Shown here piece by piece: positions 34,346 to 43,143 of a stretch of DNA of 64,000 nucleotides. The stretch is from Paenibacillus campinasensis (GTDB lineage: Bacteria > Bacillota > Bacilli > Paenibacillales > Paenibacillaceae). The notes under the pieces are model-generated. The model did not search any database and had not been told where the DNA came from. It saw only the letters and a program-made list of their open reading frames with translations. Numbering within the stretch: position 1 is the first letter of the stretch; each line of letters begins with the position of its first letter. Both the position numbers and the translations under genes were made by a program. The stretch is taken from NCBI RefSeq assembly GCF_002272015.1, contig NZ_NPBY01000027.1, forward strand, positions 1 to 64,000, written 5' to 3'.

Positions 34346-35254
34346 ATGAATAAGTGGGTTTTTGCGCTTGTTGGCGCTGTCACGAAGATCATGAACTGGA
34401 TGCGCAAGGATGCACCAGTTGCATGGTTATTTCTTGCACCGAGCGCGGTCGGATTCGCACTGTTCTACCTGATTCCGTTTGTTATGGGAGTGTTCTATTC
34501 CTTTGCGGACAGCTCGTTAGATCGCCATTTTACGGGATGGGACAATTACCGCGAATTGTTTGCCAGCGGCTCCTTCCGTAAGGCGGCATTCAATACGCTT
34601 TATTTCAGCGCGGTGAGTGTTCCGCTTAATCTCGTACTATCGTTAGGTCTGGCATGGATGCTGAATTCGAACCTATATCTGCGAAAATGGTTGCGGACCG
34701 CCTATGTTCTGCCGCTTGTCGTTCCCGTCGCCTCGATTGTGTTCATCTGGCAGATGCTGTTTGATTGGAACGGATCTGTGAACGCATGGATGAGTGGCTT
34801 CGGAATGCACCGCGTGGACTGGATGAAGACCGAGGCAGCCCGGTACGTCATCATTGTTGTGTATTTATGGAAGAACATCGGCTATAACGTCATTTTATTT
34901 TTGGCAGGGTTGCAGCTAATACCGAAGGATTACTATGAAACCGCCCAAATGGAAGGAGCGGGGCGTTTGCGACAGTTCCGCAGCATAACCCTTGTCTATC
35001 TCACACCGACGATGTTCTTTGTTGTCATCCTGTCGATCATGAACTCGTTCTAAGTATTTCGGGAAACGTATTTGATCGCGGGTGATTATCCGCATGACAG
35101 TATCTACATGATGCAGCATTATATGAACAACATGTTCACGTCATTGGATATTCAGAAGCTGACTGCCGCCGCGACGATCATGGCCAGTTGTATTCTTCTG
35201 ATCGTCATGGGATTGTTTGCGCTTGAACGCCGATATCGGCAGTTCATGGAATAG
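34346..35254 (+). pseudogene. CUT1-type ABC permease (MalF-like), in-frame stop
   Basis: The start is the ATG at 34346, with GGAGG 9 nt upstream. The frame has six membrane segments and a MalF-like core with a partial EAA loop (DYYETAQMEGAGRLRQFRSI). It is cut by TAA at 35051-35053 after IMNSF. The same frame then continues with the expected family ending (VFRETYLIAGDYPHDSIYMM, last membrane helix) to 35254. A single change of a Lys codon (AAA to TAA) explains this. Without read-through the protein lacks its last 67 residues, including one helix. Confidence 0.85.
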
Positions 35255-35265
35255 AGGTGGAGTCA

Positions 35266-36144
35266 TTGAACATTGTTTTTAGGTATTGCAAAAAAATCGG
35301 ACTTACGGTCCTCATGGTCACAGTTGCGGTTCTATTCTTATTTCCGATTGTAATTACGTTCATCAATTCGTTCATGACAGCACAGGAGATCGCAATAAAT
35401 TATGGGCCCATCGGGCAGATGAATGAACCGGCATCAAGGGATAAAAATGCTTTTGCGAATCTAAAATTGCTGCCGGACCAAGTAACCATGGAGCAGTATG
35501 GGAAAGTCCTGATAGGCAGCCCGAGATATCTGAAGATGTTCTGGAATTCGGTATTTTTAGTGGTACCGATCATTGCAGGACAAATCCTGGTAGCGGCGCT
35601 TGCCGCTTATGCATTCTCCAAACTGAGGTTCCCCGGTCGGGACCAGTGGTTTCTTGTCTATGTCATAACGATGCTCATGCCGTTTCAGGTGACACTCGTA
35701 CCGAACTACATTATGGCGGACAAGTTGGGATTGTTGCATAGTGCCAGTGCCATTATATGGCCCGGCATTTTCTCAGCTTTCGGTGTATTTATGCTGCGGC
35801 AATTCATGCTGCATATTCCGTATGCCTACATCGAAGCGGCGAAGATTGACGGAGCAGGCCATTTGCGGATTTTCTTCACCATCATCGTCCCCATGGTGAA
35901 ATCGGGTTTGGCCTCGCTTGTTGTTCTCTTATTTGTCGATTATTGGAACATGGTGGAGCAGCCTCTCATTTTTTTGGACGATCCATTCAGACAGCCGCTA
36001 TCCGTGTATTTATCGAGAATCAATGATGAACCGGGGATTGCCTTCGCCGCGTCCGTGCTCTACATGACTCCGATGGTGCTGTTATTTTTGTATGCGGAAA
36101 CTTATTTCATTAAAGGTGTTCAATTGTCCGGCATCAAGGGCTGA
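35266..36144 (+). CDS. CUT1-type ABC permease (MalG-like)
   Basis: The TTG at 35266 has GAGGTG 6 nt upstream; GTG 35257 overlaps that site and is less likely. The 292-residue product has six membrane segments, a large extracellular loop after TM1, and the EAA loop (YIEAAKIDGAGHLRIFFTII). It forms the second half of a carbohydrate-type importer with the preceding permease. No ATPase gene is nearby, as is common for CUT1 systems that share MsmX-type ATPases. Confidence 0.9.
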   Translation: MNIVFRYCKKIGLTVLMVTVAVLFLFPIVITFINSFMTAQEIAINYGPIGQMNEPASRDKNAFANLKLLPDQVTMEQYGKVLIGSPRYLKMFWNSVFLVVPIIAGQILVAALAAYAFSKLRFPGRDQWFLVYVITMLMPFQVTLVPNYIMADKLGLLHSASAIIWPGIFSAFGVFMLRQFMLHIPYAYIEAAKIDGAGHLRIFFTIIVPMVKSGLASLVVLLFVDYWNMVEQPLIFLDDPFRQPLSVYLSRINDEPGIAFAASVLYMTPMVLLFLYAETYFIKGVQLSGIKG

Positions 36145-36182
36145 TTTAAATGAGAAAGTGATTAGGAGGAGAACGAGCGGAT

Positions 36183-37349
36183 ATGGAGTTCGTAAACAGG
36201 CAGGATGATCGAAATCGCAAACGAATGATTCAAATCGTGTCCATGATCTTTATGGGAGTGCTCGTATTCCTTACGTTTTTCAGCAACACACTCCAATCCT
36301 TGACTTTGCCGAAAGTGAGAACGGAGGCGCTGGCAAACGGGAGTCTTATGTTTACGGTCGAGGGCAGTGGCATGTTGCAGCCGATCACCGAAGAGCGTTT
36401 AACGAATCCCGCCGGCTGGAGCGTTCGAAAGATTGTGGTCAATGAAGGAGACCTCGTGAAAAAGGGACAAAGGCTTATTGAGTACGACAGCAAAGCCGCC
36501 CAACGAGAATTGGATAATGAAATCGTCAACTTGAAGAAGATGAATATAGAGCTGGAAAATCTACATGATCAGTTCATTCAATCGACATGGGAAGAGGATG
36601 AGCTTGGCATTCGCAGCACAGAACGGGCAATTGAATCGCTTAAGCTTGATCTGGAAATGCAGGAACGAAAAATCAACCAGATGAGAGACGATTTGAGAAG
36701 CGGACAAGAACTGACCGCACCGTTCGACGGCATCGTAACACAATTGAATGCCATCGAAGGAATGGCATCATCGGGAGAAGCGGATGTTGTGATCACTAAT
36801 AACAGTCAGGGCTATAGGTTGGATATTCCCGCCGACTCCGCGCTGTTGAATCAATTGGGAATCATGGTCGGAGCGAAGGCAGAGGTTGAAATACACACCG
36901 TTCAGGAACAACAGCGCCGCATCATCGAGGGTACGATTACCGAGATGAAGGACGCTGAGCCGAGAATAGAGAGCACATCCGAGTTCGGAGAAGTAGCGGA
37001 CTTGACCCGAACGGTTCCTCGGACGCTGCTTCGGATCAAGGTCATCGATCCTGAACTGAAAGGGGGTGAGCAAGCATGGATCAACATCGAGAAACGCTCC
37101 CGCCTGGAAGGACTGGTCGTTTCGGGCGAGGCCATTCATCGGGATCGTGACGGGCTGTTTATATATACAATCGACGAGCAGAGAGGTCCATTGGGAAATG
37201 AGTTTGTTGCCCGCAAAGTGCATGTTCAGTCTACTGAAAGGAATGACAATCTAACGGTGATTCAATCCGATCGTCTCTATGAGGGCGATCTTGTGATACT
37301 GGAAAGCAGTGAGCCTTTGCAGGATGGAAACCGAGTTCGCCTGCAATAA
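36183..37349 (+). CDS. HlyD/RND-type membrane fusion (adaptor) protein
   Basis: This 388-residue protein has one N-terminal membrane helix (about 16-36), a split biotinyl-lipoyl domain (VRKIVVNEGDLVKKGQRLIEYDS and ELTAPFDGIVTQL) around a coiled-coil hairpin (about 95-170, Glu/Leu/Arg-rich), then a beta-barrel and membrane-proximal part. Such adaptors normally pair with exporters (MacB-type ABC or RND). Here the gene sits between an importer-type permease and its binding protein. It lies 38 nt after the permease and 39 nt before the lipoprotein gene, so the set is clearly one operon. Confidence 0.88.
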   Translation: MEFVNRQDDRNRKRMIQIVSMIFMGVLVFLTFFSNTLQSLTLPKVRTEALANGSLMFTVEGSGMLQPITEERLTNPAGWSVRKIVVNEGDLVKKGQRLIEYDSKAAQRELDNEIVNLKKMNIELENLHDQFIQSTWEEDELGIRSTERAIESLKLDLEMQERKINQMRDDLRSGQELTAPFDGIVTQLNAIEGMASSGEADVVITNNSQGYRLDIPADSALLNQLGIMVGAKAEVEIHTVQEQQRRIIEGTITEMKDAEPRIESTSEFGEVADLTRTVPRTLLRIKVIDPELKGGEQAWINIEKRSRLEGLVVSGEAIHRDRDGLFIYTIDEQRGPLGNEFVARKVHVQSTERNDNLTVIQSDRLYEGDLVILESSEPLQDGNRVRLQ

Positions 37350-37388
37350 GGCAGTAACGATCCGAAAATGACAGGAGGAATTCATTCG

Positions 37389-38678
37389 ATGAAGAAGCGG
37401 CTATATATAATCACTACCATAATGTTAATTGTGCTGATGACAGCATGCAGTTCCGGAGGCGGCGAACAAGCGGAAAGCCCGGAGCGCCCCGTGAATCAGG
37501 AGGGAAAGACCGTCGTTACTTTATCTGTGCAGCAGGCCAGCCCCCTATACGAGACAGCAGAAAAAAAGTTCGAGGAGAAGTATCCGGACATCGATTTGCA
37601 AATTAAGGTTATAGAAGATTATGAGCAATACCAGAAGACAACAAGTACAGAAATACTATCGGGCAAGGGTCCGGATATTTTTGAAACAAACGGTTTGCCT
37701 GTTAAAGATTATGTGAATAAGAACCTTCTCCTGAATATGGATGGTTTCATAGAGCAGGACAAAACGCTAAACAAAAGCGAGTGGCAAATAAACATTATGG
37801 ATGCCATTAAGTCAGATGATGGTCTGTACGCCATGCCTTTCGGATTTAGACTGCGAGCGTTTGTAGGTGATGGAGATATTCTTGAGATGACAAGTATCGA
37901 CGATAAGCATTGGACTTGGAAGGAGTTTGAGGAGATATCGAAGGAGCTGGGGGCGAACGGTGCAGAACGTCGGTATGCCATGGCGAATGAAGCGCCTGAT
38001 TTCCGCATGCAAGAATTGATGGTGGACAGGTATGCCGAGTTTGTGGATACCGAAGGGAAAACGGCCATATTCGACTCACCGTTATTCCTGGATGCGATGA
38101 AACAAATTAAAGAGATGTATGATCATAAGGTCATGACTTCCGAATCGGCGGATGTAGGCAAGCAAATGTTCTATTCGACGGTTTTGGGATCACCAGCAGA
38201 CTTTATCAATGATCTGCATGCATACTTCCCCAATCCGAGGTTACTGCAAAAACCGGAACAAACCGGCGGAACAAGAATTGTTCTCTCATCCCAGTTCGCC
38301 ATTCAAGCCAATTCGCAAGTGAAGGAAGAGGCCTGGAAGTTTATTTCATTCATGCTATCCGAAGAAGGGCAGTCTCTTCAAGAACGGCAAGGGTTTTCAC
38401 TGCTGAAATCCGTGAACGAGAAACAGCTTAATGACATTCAAGAACAAGTGAAAAGCGGAACGTATAAGACACCCGACGGGAAAACACCTAAAGTATCGGA
38501 TGATGAATTTGTAAGGTTCAAGGAGTTCATTGATGCAGCGGATAATTACTCGGAAGCGGATGGTCGGGTGATTTCTATCGTAGGAGAAGAATCGATGGCC
38601 TATTTTAGCGGAAACAAAACGGCTGAAGAAGTAGCAAAGCTGATCCAGAACAAAGTGACAATTTATTTAAACGAGTAA
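37389..38678 (+). CDS. Extracellular solute-binding lipoprotein (family 1)
   Basis: The start is the ATG at 37389, with AGGAGG 10 nt upstream. The 429-residue product has a lipobox LMTAC (Cys20) and a family 1 solute-binding fold (KFEEKYPDIDLQIKVI; SGKGPDIFETNG; EEAWKFISFMLSEEGQ). Family 1 proteins bind sugars, but related ones act in signalling or cell-wall processes. It is the last gene of the permease-permease-adaptor-SBP unit and is followed by a strong hairpin. Confidence 0.9.
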   Translation: MKKRLYIITTIMLIVLMTACSSGGGEQAESPERPVNQEGKTVVTLSVQQASPLYETAEKKFEEKYPDIDLQIKVIEDYEQYQKTTSTEILSGKGPDIFETNGLPVKDYVNKNLLLNMDGFIEQDKTLNKSEWQINIMDAIKSDDGLYAMPFGFRLRAFVGDGDILEMTSIDDKHWTWKEFEEISKELGANGAERRYAMANEAPDFRMQELMVDRYAEFVDTEGKTAIFDSPLFLDAMKQIKEMYDHKVMTSESADVGKQMFYSTVLGSPADFINDLHAYFPNPRLLQKPEQTGGTRIVLSSQFAIQANSQVKEEAWKFISFMLSEEGQSLQERQGFSLLKSVNEKQLNDIQEQVKSGTYKTPDGKTPKVSDDEFVRFKEFIDAADNYSEADGRVISIVGEESMAYFSGNKTAEEVAKLIQNKVTIYLNE

Positions 38679-38718
38679 AAAGCCGTTTGATTGTTTCGTA
38701 GATAATCGCGTGCTTGTG

Positions 38719-38765
38719 AACGACAACTAGCTTGCTGATGATTCAGCAGGCTAGTTGTCGTTACT
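38719..38765 (+). terminator. Strong hairpin after the SBP gene
   Basis: 13-bp perfect arms at 38719-38731 and 38750-38762 (AACGACAACTAGC and its complement) with an inner CTG/CAG stem. Only a short T-rich tail follows. It probably ends the ABC/adaptor transcript. Confidence 0.7.
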
Positions 38766-38813
38766 CGTTCAGTTGCTCCAGGGCGGTAACGTCACAGGGC
38801 TAATTAAATGCTT

Positions 38814-38880
38814 GGTCTGGGGTCCAAAGCCATCCCCGCCTTAGGTCTAGGATCAAAAACCGTCCCCGGTCCGTTTTGAT
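38814..38880. promoter_or_regulatory. Direct repeats upstream of the lia operon
   Basis: Two 25-bp copies (38814-38838 and 38844-38868) start 30 bp apart and match at 20 of 25 positions (GGTCT...TCCCCG). An ATCAAAA/TTTTGAT inverted pair (38852-38880) overlaps the second. Position 70-140 bp before the first lia gene suggests tandem response-regulator sites, LiaR being the natural candidate. Confidence 0.45.
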
Positions 38881-38950
38881 TCAATGCGGATTTACCTAAA
38901 ATAGAGTCATAAGGTGAAACACGATAATGAATTCGGAAGGTGGTGAACAT

Positions 38951-39250
38951 ATGAGGCAAACGAAAGGGAACGGGCTGAGCATACTTTTGATAGGAATTGG
39001 AGTGTTGATTCTTCTCGGCGTATTCGGTCCGCTGCTTGGATGGCTGTTCAGTCTTCTGGTACCGGTGATGATGATCGCACTCGGGTATTACGGCATCCGC
39101 CGCGGCAACAATTTTATTGGATGGATCATCCTGATCATCGGTGTGATCTGGCTGATGGGTAAACTTTCCTGGGTGATCGGCCCGATATTCGGTATACTTT
39201 TGATCCTCTACGGAATTTCGAGATTGAGAAACGGAAGAACGCGTTACTGA
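38951..39250 (+). CDS. Small membrane protein, LiaI-like
   Basis: The start is the ATG at 38951, preceded by AAGGTGGTG. The 99-residue protein is almost entirely hydrophobic with three or four membrane segments and a basic end (RLRNGRTRY), like LiaI and the membrane part of LiaF. In B. subtilis LiaI anchors the PspA-like LiaH at the membrane. Here the next gene encodes a PspA homologue, which fits the same role. Confidence 0.8.
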   Translation: MRQTKGNGLSILLIGIGVLILLGVFGPLLGWLFSLLVPVMMIALGYYGIRRGNNFIGWIILIIGVIWLMGKLSWVIGPIFGILLILYGISRLRNGRTRY

Positions 39251-39323
39251 ACGCATGACATAACGACAGCCTCCAGCTGCGAAAGCGCGGAGTAATTTGT
39301 AAGAAGAGGAGGGCCAATCCAAT

Positions 39324-40001
39324 ATGAGCGTTTTTCGCCGTATTCGAGACATAACGGTAGCAACATTGAACGAAAAGCTAGAGCAGAGTCAGGACCCGGT
39401 TCGCTTGATCGACCAGTTCCTGCACACGACAAGAGAAGACATTACCGAAGCCGAAAAGCTGGTTCGCCAGTGCGAGACACATGCCCGTCAGCTGAAGCAG
39501 CAGGTGGATCAAGCGGAGACGATGAAGTACAAGCGGGAGGAGCAAGCGCTGCTTGCACTGAAGGCGGGCGAGGAGCACCTGGCTAAGCTGGCGCTGCAAG
39601 AGAAGCTCATCTATGAAGAGAAAATCGAGCAGTATCAGGGCCTCCTGGACGCAAGCCTGGAATCCTTGAGAGAGATTGAGGAGCAGCTCGGCGAGCTTCG
39701 GATGGAGTACCAGACGGTGTACAGCAAACGTCAATATTATGTAGCCCGGATGGAGACGCTTCGACTCCAGCAGAAGATGAACGAACGTACTGGAGCGTAT
39801 GGTGGCGGGCACGATGTGCCGAAGATGTTCAATCGGCTGGAGGACCGCATTACCGATTGGGAGCTTGAAGCCAAGAGCCTGCGGGATGTGCGCCGGATGG
39901 GATCGGAATATTTGGATCAGGCAGCTCACTCTGTCTCCTCGACGCTTGAGAAGGAGCTTGCCCGGTTGAAGCAAAAGCTGGATAACAGCGGAAAGGAGTA
40001 A
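39324..40001 (+). CDS. pspA: PspA/IM30-family protein (LiaH-like), copy 1
   Basis: This 225-residue protein starts MSVFRRIRDITVATLNEKLEQ, the amphipathic helix and first helices of PspA/IM30, and is coiled-coil throughout. Family members assemble into ring or rod ESCRT-III-like polymers that bind stressed membranes. GGAGGG lies 10 nt before the ATG. It is the second gene of a seven-gene lia-type operon. It differs clearly from the other PspA encoded 500 bp downstream, so they are not a recent duplication. Confidence 0.92.
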   Translation: MSVFRRIRDITVATLNEKLEQSQDPVRLIDQFLHTTREDITEAEKLVRQCETHARQLKQQVDQAETMKYKREEQALLALKAGEEHLAKLALQEKLIYEEKIEQYQGLLDASLESLREIEEQLGELRMEYQTVYSKRQYYVARMETLRLQQKMNERTGAYGGGHDVPKMFNRLEDRITDWELEAKSLRDVRRMGSEYLDQAAHSVSSTLEKELARLKQKLDNSGKE

Positions 40002-40003
40002 GC

Positions 40004-40513
40004 ATGAGCAGATTGTACCGTTCCACCCGAGATAAAATGTTCACCGGGTTGATCGGCGGGCTGTCCGATTACTTCGGTGTAGAATCAACACTACTACGTT
40101 TCATATTCGTCATCAGTATCTTCTTCACAGGCGGTACAACGTTACTGATCTACCTGATTGCATCGCTGGTCGTTCCGAAGGAACCGTACTACCGCGACCC
40201 ATATGGTGGTCCCGGCGGTTATGATGGCGGGTACCGCTATAATGACGGGTCGCGCGGCGACCGCTACAGAGACTATCGTGACAGTTATGATCGCGACCGT
40301 CCTCGGGGCAACCGCGGCGGATACGGTCCGAGATATGATCGTCCTGAACGTGATGCCCGCTACGATGACAGTTACGACGCGAGAGGCGGCAGAGCCCAGT
40401 CGGATGACTCCGATCTGGACGCTATGATGAAAGATATCGAGAAGAAGGCTTTGCAGAAGGAAATTGAGGAACTTAAGAAAAAACTTTCGAACTATGAGAA
40501 GGGAGATAAATAA
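40004..40513 (+). CDS. pspC: PspC-domain protein with disordered Arg/Tyr/Asp/Gly-rich linker
   Basis: This 169-residue protein has an N-terminal PspC domain (about 1-60: [17 protein letters not shown], one membrane helix ending in VVPKEP). A region rich in Gly, Tyr, Arg and Asp (about 61-132) follows, then a charged coiled coil (about 135-169). The low-complexity middle part is unusual for PspC. The protein should sit in the membrane with its tail in the cytoplasm, next to the PspA proteins made from flanking genes (2-nt gaps on both sides). Confidence 0.88.
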   Translation: MSRLYRSTRDKMFTGLIGGLSDYFGVESTLLRFIFVISIFFTGGTTLLIYLIASLVVPKEPYYRDPYGGPGGYDGGYRYNDGSRGDRYRDYRDSYDRDRPRGNRGGYGPRYDRPERDARYDDSYDARGGRAQSDDSDLDAMMKDIEKKALQKEIEELKKKLSNYEKGDK

Positions 40514-40515
40514 CA

Positions 40516-41205
40516 ATGGGAGTATTTAAAAGAATTAAAGACATGACGAAGGCGTCTGTAAATGATCTGCTGGATAAAGTAGAAGATCCGATTGTAATGC
40601 TGAATCAGTATCTGCGCGACATGGAGGCAGAGATTCACGAGGCTGAGGTTACGGTTGCGAAGCAAATGGCGAATGAGCGCCGGATGAAGCATCGTGTGGA
40701 CGAAGCGGTAAAAATGGCAGGGCAGCGCGAAGCCCAGGCTGAGCTGGCACTGAAGAACGGTCAGGAGGAAGTGGCGCGCAAGCTGCTGGAAGAGAAAATA
40801 TACTTCGATCAAAAAGTAACCGAGTATGTGGAGCTGCACATGCAGGCCGAAAGCCAAGCCAAAGAGCTGGTGGACCAGCTGCATCAAATGAAGGATGAGT
40901 TCTATAAAATGCGCAACAAGCGCAATGAGCTTGTCGCTCGTGCCCAAATGGCCAAAGCGAAGAAGCAGATGTCCCAGATCAGCAGTCTGCACACAATCGA
41001 AAGCGGCAGCGCTTCGATGGGCTTCCACCGTATGGAAGAGAAGATTATGGAGATGGAAGCCGAGGCGGATGTGCTTCGGGCTCCGTACCGCCCAACAGGC
41101 GCTTCCTCCTACACTAGCCCTGTAGATGCTGAAAAGCAGCTGAAAGTTGAAGAACAGCTTCAGGCACTGAAGAACAAAATGAATGACAGCTCCAAACCGG
41201 AGTAA
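40516..41205 (+). CDS. pspA: PspA/IM30-family protein, copy 2
   Basis: This 229-residue protein begins [21 protein letters not shown] and is coiled-coil along its length, with [15 protein letters not shown] as in IM30 proteins. It has a longer C-terminal tail than copy 1 (Ser/Pro-containing segment then [17 protein letters not shown]). The start follows the PspC stop by 2 nt. Having two different PspA genes around PspC in one operon suggests hetero-assembly or separate roles. Confidence 0.92.
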   Translation: MGVFKRIKDMTKASVNDLLDKVEDPIVMLNQYLRDMEAEIHEAEVTVAKQMANERRMKHRVDEAVKMAGQREAQAELALKNGQEEVARKLLEEKIYFDQKVTEYVELHMQAESQAKELVDQLHQMKDEFYKMRNKRNELVARAQMAKAKKQMSQISSLHTIESGSASMGFHRMEEKIMEMEAEADVLRAPYRPTGASSYTSPVDAEKQLKVEEQLQALKNKMNDSSKPE

Positions 41206-41299
41206 GCATTATTTCACCCTTACAAGTGCCGATCTTATTCGAAAATCTAGATTCATGTGATATGCTATAGCAATGGGATATGCTAAGGATGTTCCAAGC

Positions 41300-41340
41300 A
41301 AAGCCATACGGTGGGCCCAAGGCCCGCTTTATGGCTTTTG
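41300..41340 (+). terminator. Terminator-like hairpin between pspA2 and liaF
   Basis: AAAGCCATA (41300-41308) pairs with TATGGCTTT (41330-41338), with an inner GTGGGCC/GGCCCGC stem. TTTTGC follows. It may partly separate the stress-induced front genes from liaFSR, as in B. subtilis. Confidence 0.65.
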
Positions 41341-41375
41341 CAAGCTTATCATCATGATCCTTGAGGAGGTGCGAC

Positions 41376-42020
41376 ATGGATAGAAACCGCTGGATTGCCG
41401 TTGGATTAATCTTCCTGGGCTTCATCATGCTGTTTGGCCAATGGTTTGGTTTCTTTACGATTGTCGCCCTTTTATTAATCTTTGCTGGCGTGCTGCAAAT
41501 TCGGGACGGTCAGGTGAAGAAGGGATATATTCTGCTTGCGGTCGGGGCCATTATGGTGATGCTTGAGCACCTGATGCTTATCATTGGGATCGGTCTTGTA
41601 TCGCTCGGGATATTTTATCGGAAGTCCCGCAAGGCGCATACGACGGATGGTTATATTCAGAAACAGAACTTCATGTCCAATTTTGATTGGGACCGGGCCC
41701 CGTGGGTGATGCGGAGCCATAGCATATGGCATGTGCTCGGCGAAGCCGACGTTGATCTGACGCTTGCCTTGCCCGAGGAGCGGCACACCGTCATGATGTT
41801 CTACGGGATGCTTGGCGATATTGATCTTGTCATCCCAGACTATTATGGCGTGGAGATCGAGGGTTTTATTTTGTTCGGTTCGATTGATTTTGACGGACGG
41901 AAGGAAACGGGTCTGATGAACCGGGTACGCTGGAAGTCGCCTAATTATGAAGCGTCCGAATATAAAGTGAAATTTATGGTGTCGTACCTGGGCGGAGATT
42001 TGACCATTCGCCAGGTATAG
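41376..42020 (+). CDS. liaF: LiaF-type inhibitor of the LiaRS system
   Basis: The start is the ATG at 41376, with GAGGAGG 6 nt upstream. The 214-residue product has an N-terminal membrane block of about four helices (10-85) and a C-terminal cell-wall-active-antibiotics-response domain (about 110-214, with WHVLGEADVDLTLALPEERH and GDLTIRQV). LiaF holds LiaS inactive in unstressed cells. It is followed 43 nt later by liaS. Confidence 0.92.
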   Translation: MDRNRWIAVGLIFLGFIMLFGQWFGFFTIVALLLIFAGVLQIRDGQVKKGYILLAVGAIMVMLEHLMLIIGIGLVSLGIFYRKSRKAHTTDGYIQKQNFMSNFDWDRAPWVMRSHSIWHVLGEADVDLTLALPEERHTVMMFYGMLGDIDLVIPDYYGVEIEGFILFGSIDFDGRKETGLMNRVRWKSPNYEASEYKVKFMVSYLGGDLTIRQV

Positions 42021-42063
42021 AATGAAGGCGCGCCATAGCGGAGAGAATCAGGAGGGTTGCCCG

Positions 42064-43143
42064 GTGAAATCGGATAAAAAAGCAAATATGGTTACCCGAA
42101 GCATGCGAGAAGGAACCCTTCTGGGTCTTGGCGTTATGCTGGTGGTGCTGTATTTGCTCTATACATATGGATATCTTCAGCCGTTTGAATCGTGGGGAAG
42201 ACGGATCGAAGCGGTGATTACGCTGGTGCTGCTGCCGCTCGGGCTGGGAGCGGTGTACGGTTTTTTTCAAGGCTATCGGGTGAAGCAAAGACTCGACCTC
42301 GTGAGAGAAACTCTGGTAAGCTGGGAGAAGGGGAGTCTGACCGATGTCATGCCTGATATTGGGGAAGACGAGGTCGGCCGCCTCGGGGAGCAGCTGGTCC
42401 GGATCAGCAAGCGATGGGAGGATCAGGTGTCTACGCTGCAGCGGCTGTCCACGAACAATGCGCAGCTTGCCGAGCAGGCGCGGATTTCGGCTATCGTGGA
42501 AGAGCGTCAGCGGCTGGCGCGCGAGCTCCATGATGCGGTGTCTCAACAGCTGTTTGCGATTTCGATGACCGCAACGGCTGTTGGACGGACGCTGGAGAAG
42601 GATTTTGACAAAGCCCAGAGACAGGTGGCATTGATTGAGGAGATGGCCGCTGTGGCCCAGTCGGAGATGCGAGCGCTGCTGCTTCATCTGCGTCCCGTGT
42701 ACCTGGAAGGCAAGGCGCTTGAACAAGGGCTGCGGGAGCTGATCAAGGAGCTGCGGATCAAGGTGCCGATGGAGATTACATTTGAGATGGATGAAGGCAT
42801 TCAGCTGGTCAAAGGGATCGAGAACCATCTGTTCCGGATAGTCCAGGAGGCGATGTCCAACACGCTTCGGCATGCCAAAGCGGAGAAGATGGACATTCGC
42901 ATCCACCGCAAGAACAATACGGTTCGTGTCATGCTGCGGGATGACGGAGTCGGGTTCGAAATGGATGAGAAGAAGCAAACGTCCTACGGCCTTTCAACGA
43001 TGCAGGAAAGGGTGGCGGAGCTGGGAGGCTCGATGCAGATCATCACGGCGCCTGGCAAAGGGACACGAATTGAAATTACAGTACCACTAATGAACGAAGA
43101 ACGTAAACGGGGTGAAACAAATGGAAGTGGAGACACCGATTAA
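42064..43143 (+). CDS. liaS: LiaS-type sensor histidine kinase
   Basis: The GTG at 42064 has AGGAGGG 7 nt upstream. The 359-residue kinase has two membrane helices, a HAMP region, a HisKA_3 dimerisation domain with phospho-His156 (ARELHDAVSQQLF) and a HATPase domain (NTLRHAKAEKMDI, DDGVGF, GLSTMQERV). The short extracellular loop fits intramembrane-sensing kinases. It overlaps liaR by 23 nt. Confidence 0.93.
   Translation: MKSDKKANMVTRSMREGTLLGLGVMLVVLYLLYTYGYLQPFESWGRRIEAVITLVLLPLGLGAVYGFFQGYRVKQRLDLVRETLVSWEKGSLTDVMPDIGEDEVGRLGEQLVRISKRWEDQVSTLQRLSTNNAQLAEQARISAIVEERQRLARELHDAVSQQLFAISMTATAVGRTLEKDFDKAQRQVALIEEMAAVAQSEMRALLLHLRPVYLEGKALEQGLRELIKELRIKVPMEITFEMDEGIQLVKGIENHLFRIVQEAMSNTLRHAKAEKMDIRIHRKNNTVRVMLRDDGVGFEMDEKKQTSYGLSTMQERVAELGGSMQIITAPGKGTRIEITVPLMNEERKRGETNGSGDTD

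Noticed and set aside
38804..39352. 182-codon minus-strand frame over the LiaI-like gene
   Set aside because: The plus-strand membrane protein and lia operon context are far more convincing; the repeated DPRP in this frame just reflects the direct DNA repeats.
39481..41205. CRISPR-like or tandem repeats in the pspA region
   Set aside because: The periodicity reflects coiled-coil codon patterns (Glu, Lys, Gln), not DNA repeats with spacers. No CRISPR array was seen anywhere in the window.
41974..42978. 334-codon minus-strand frame over liaS
   Set aside because: It is antisense to a clear kinase gene; His/Leu/Arg-rich composition is typical of a shadow frame.
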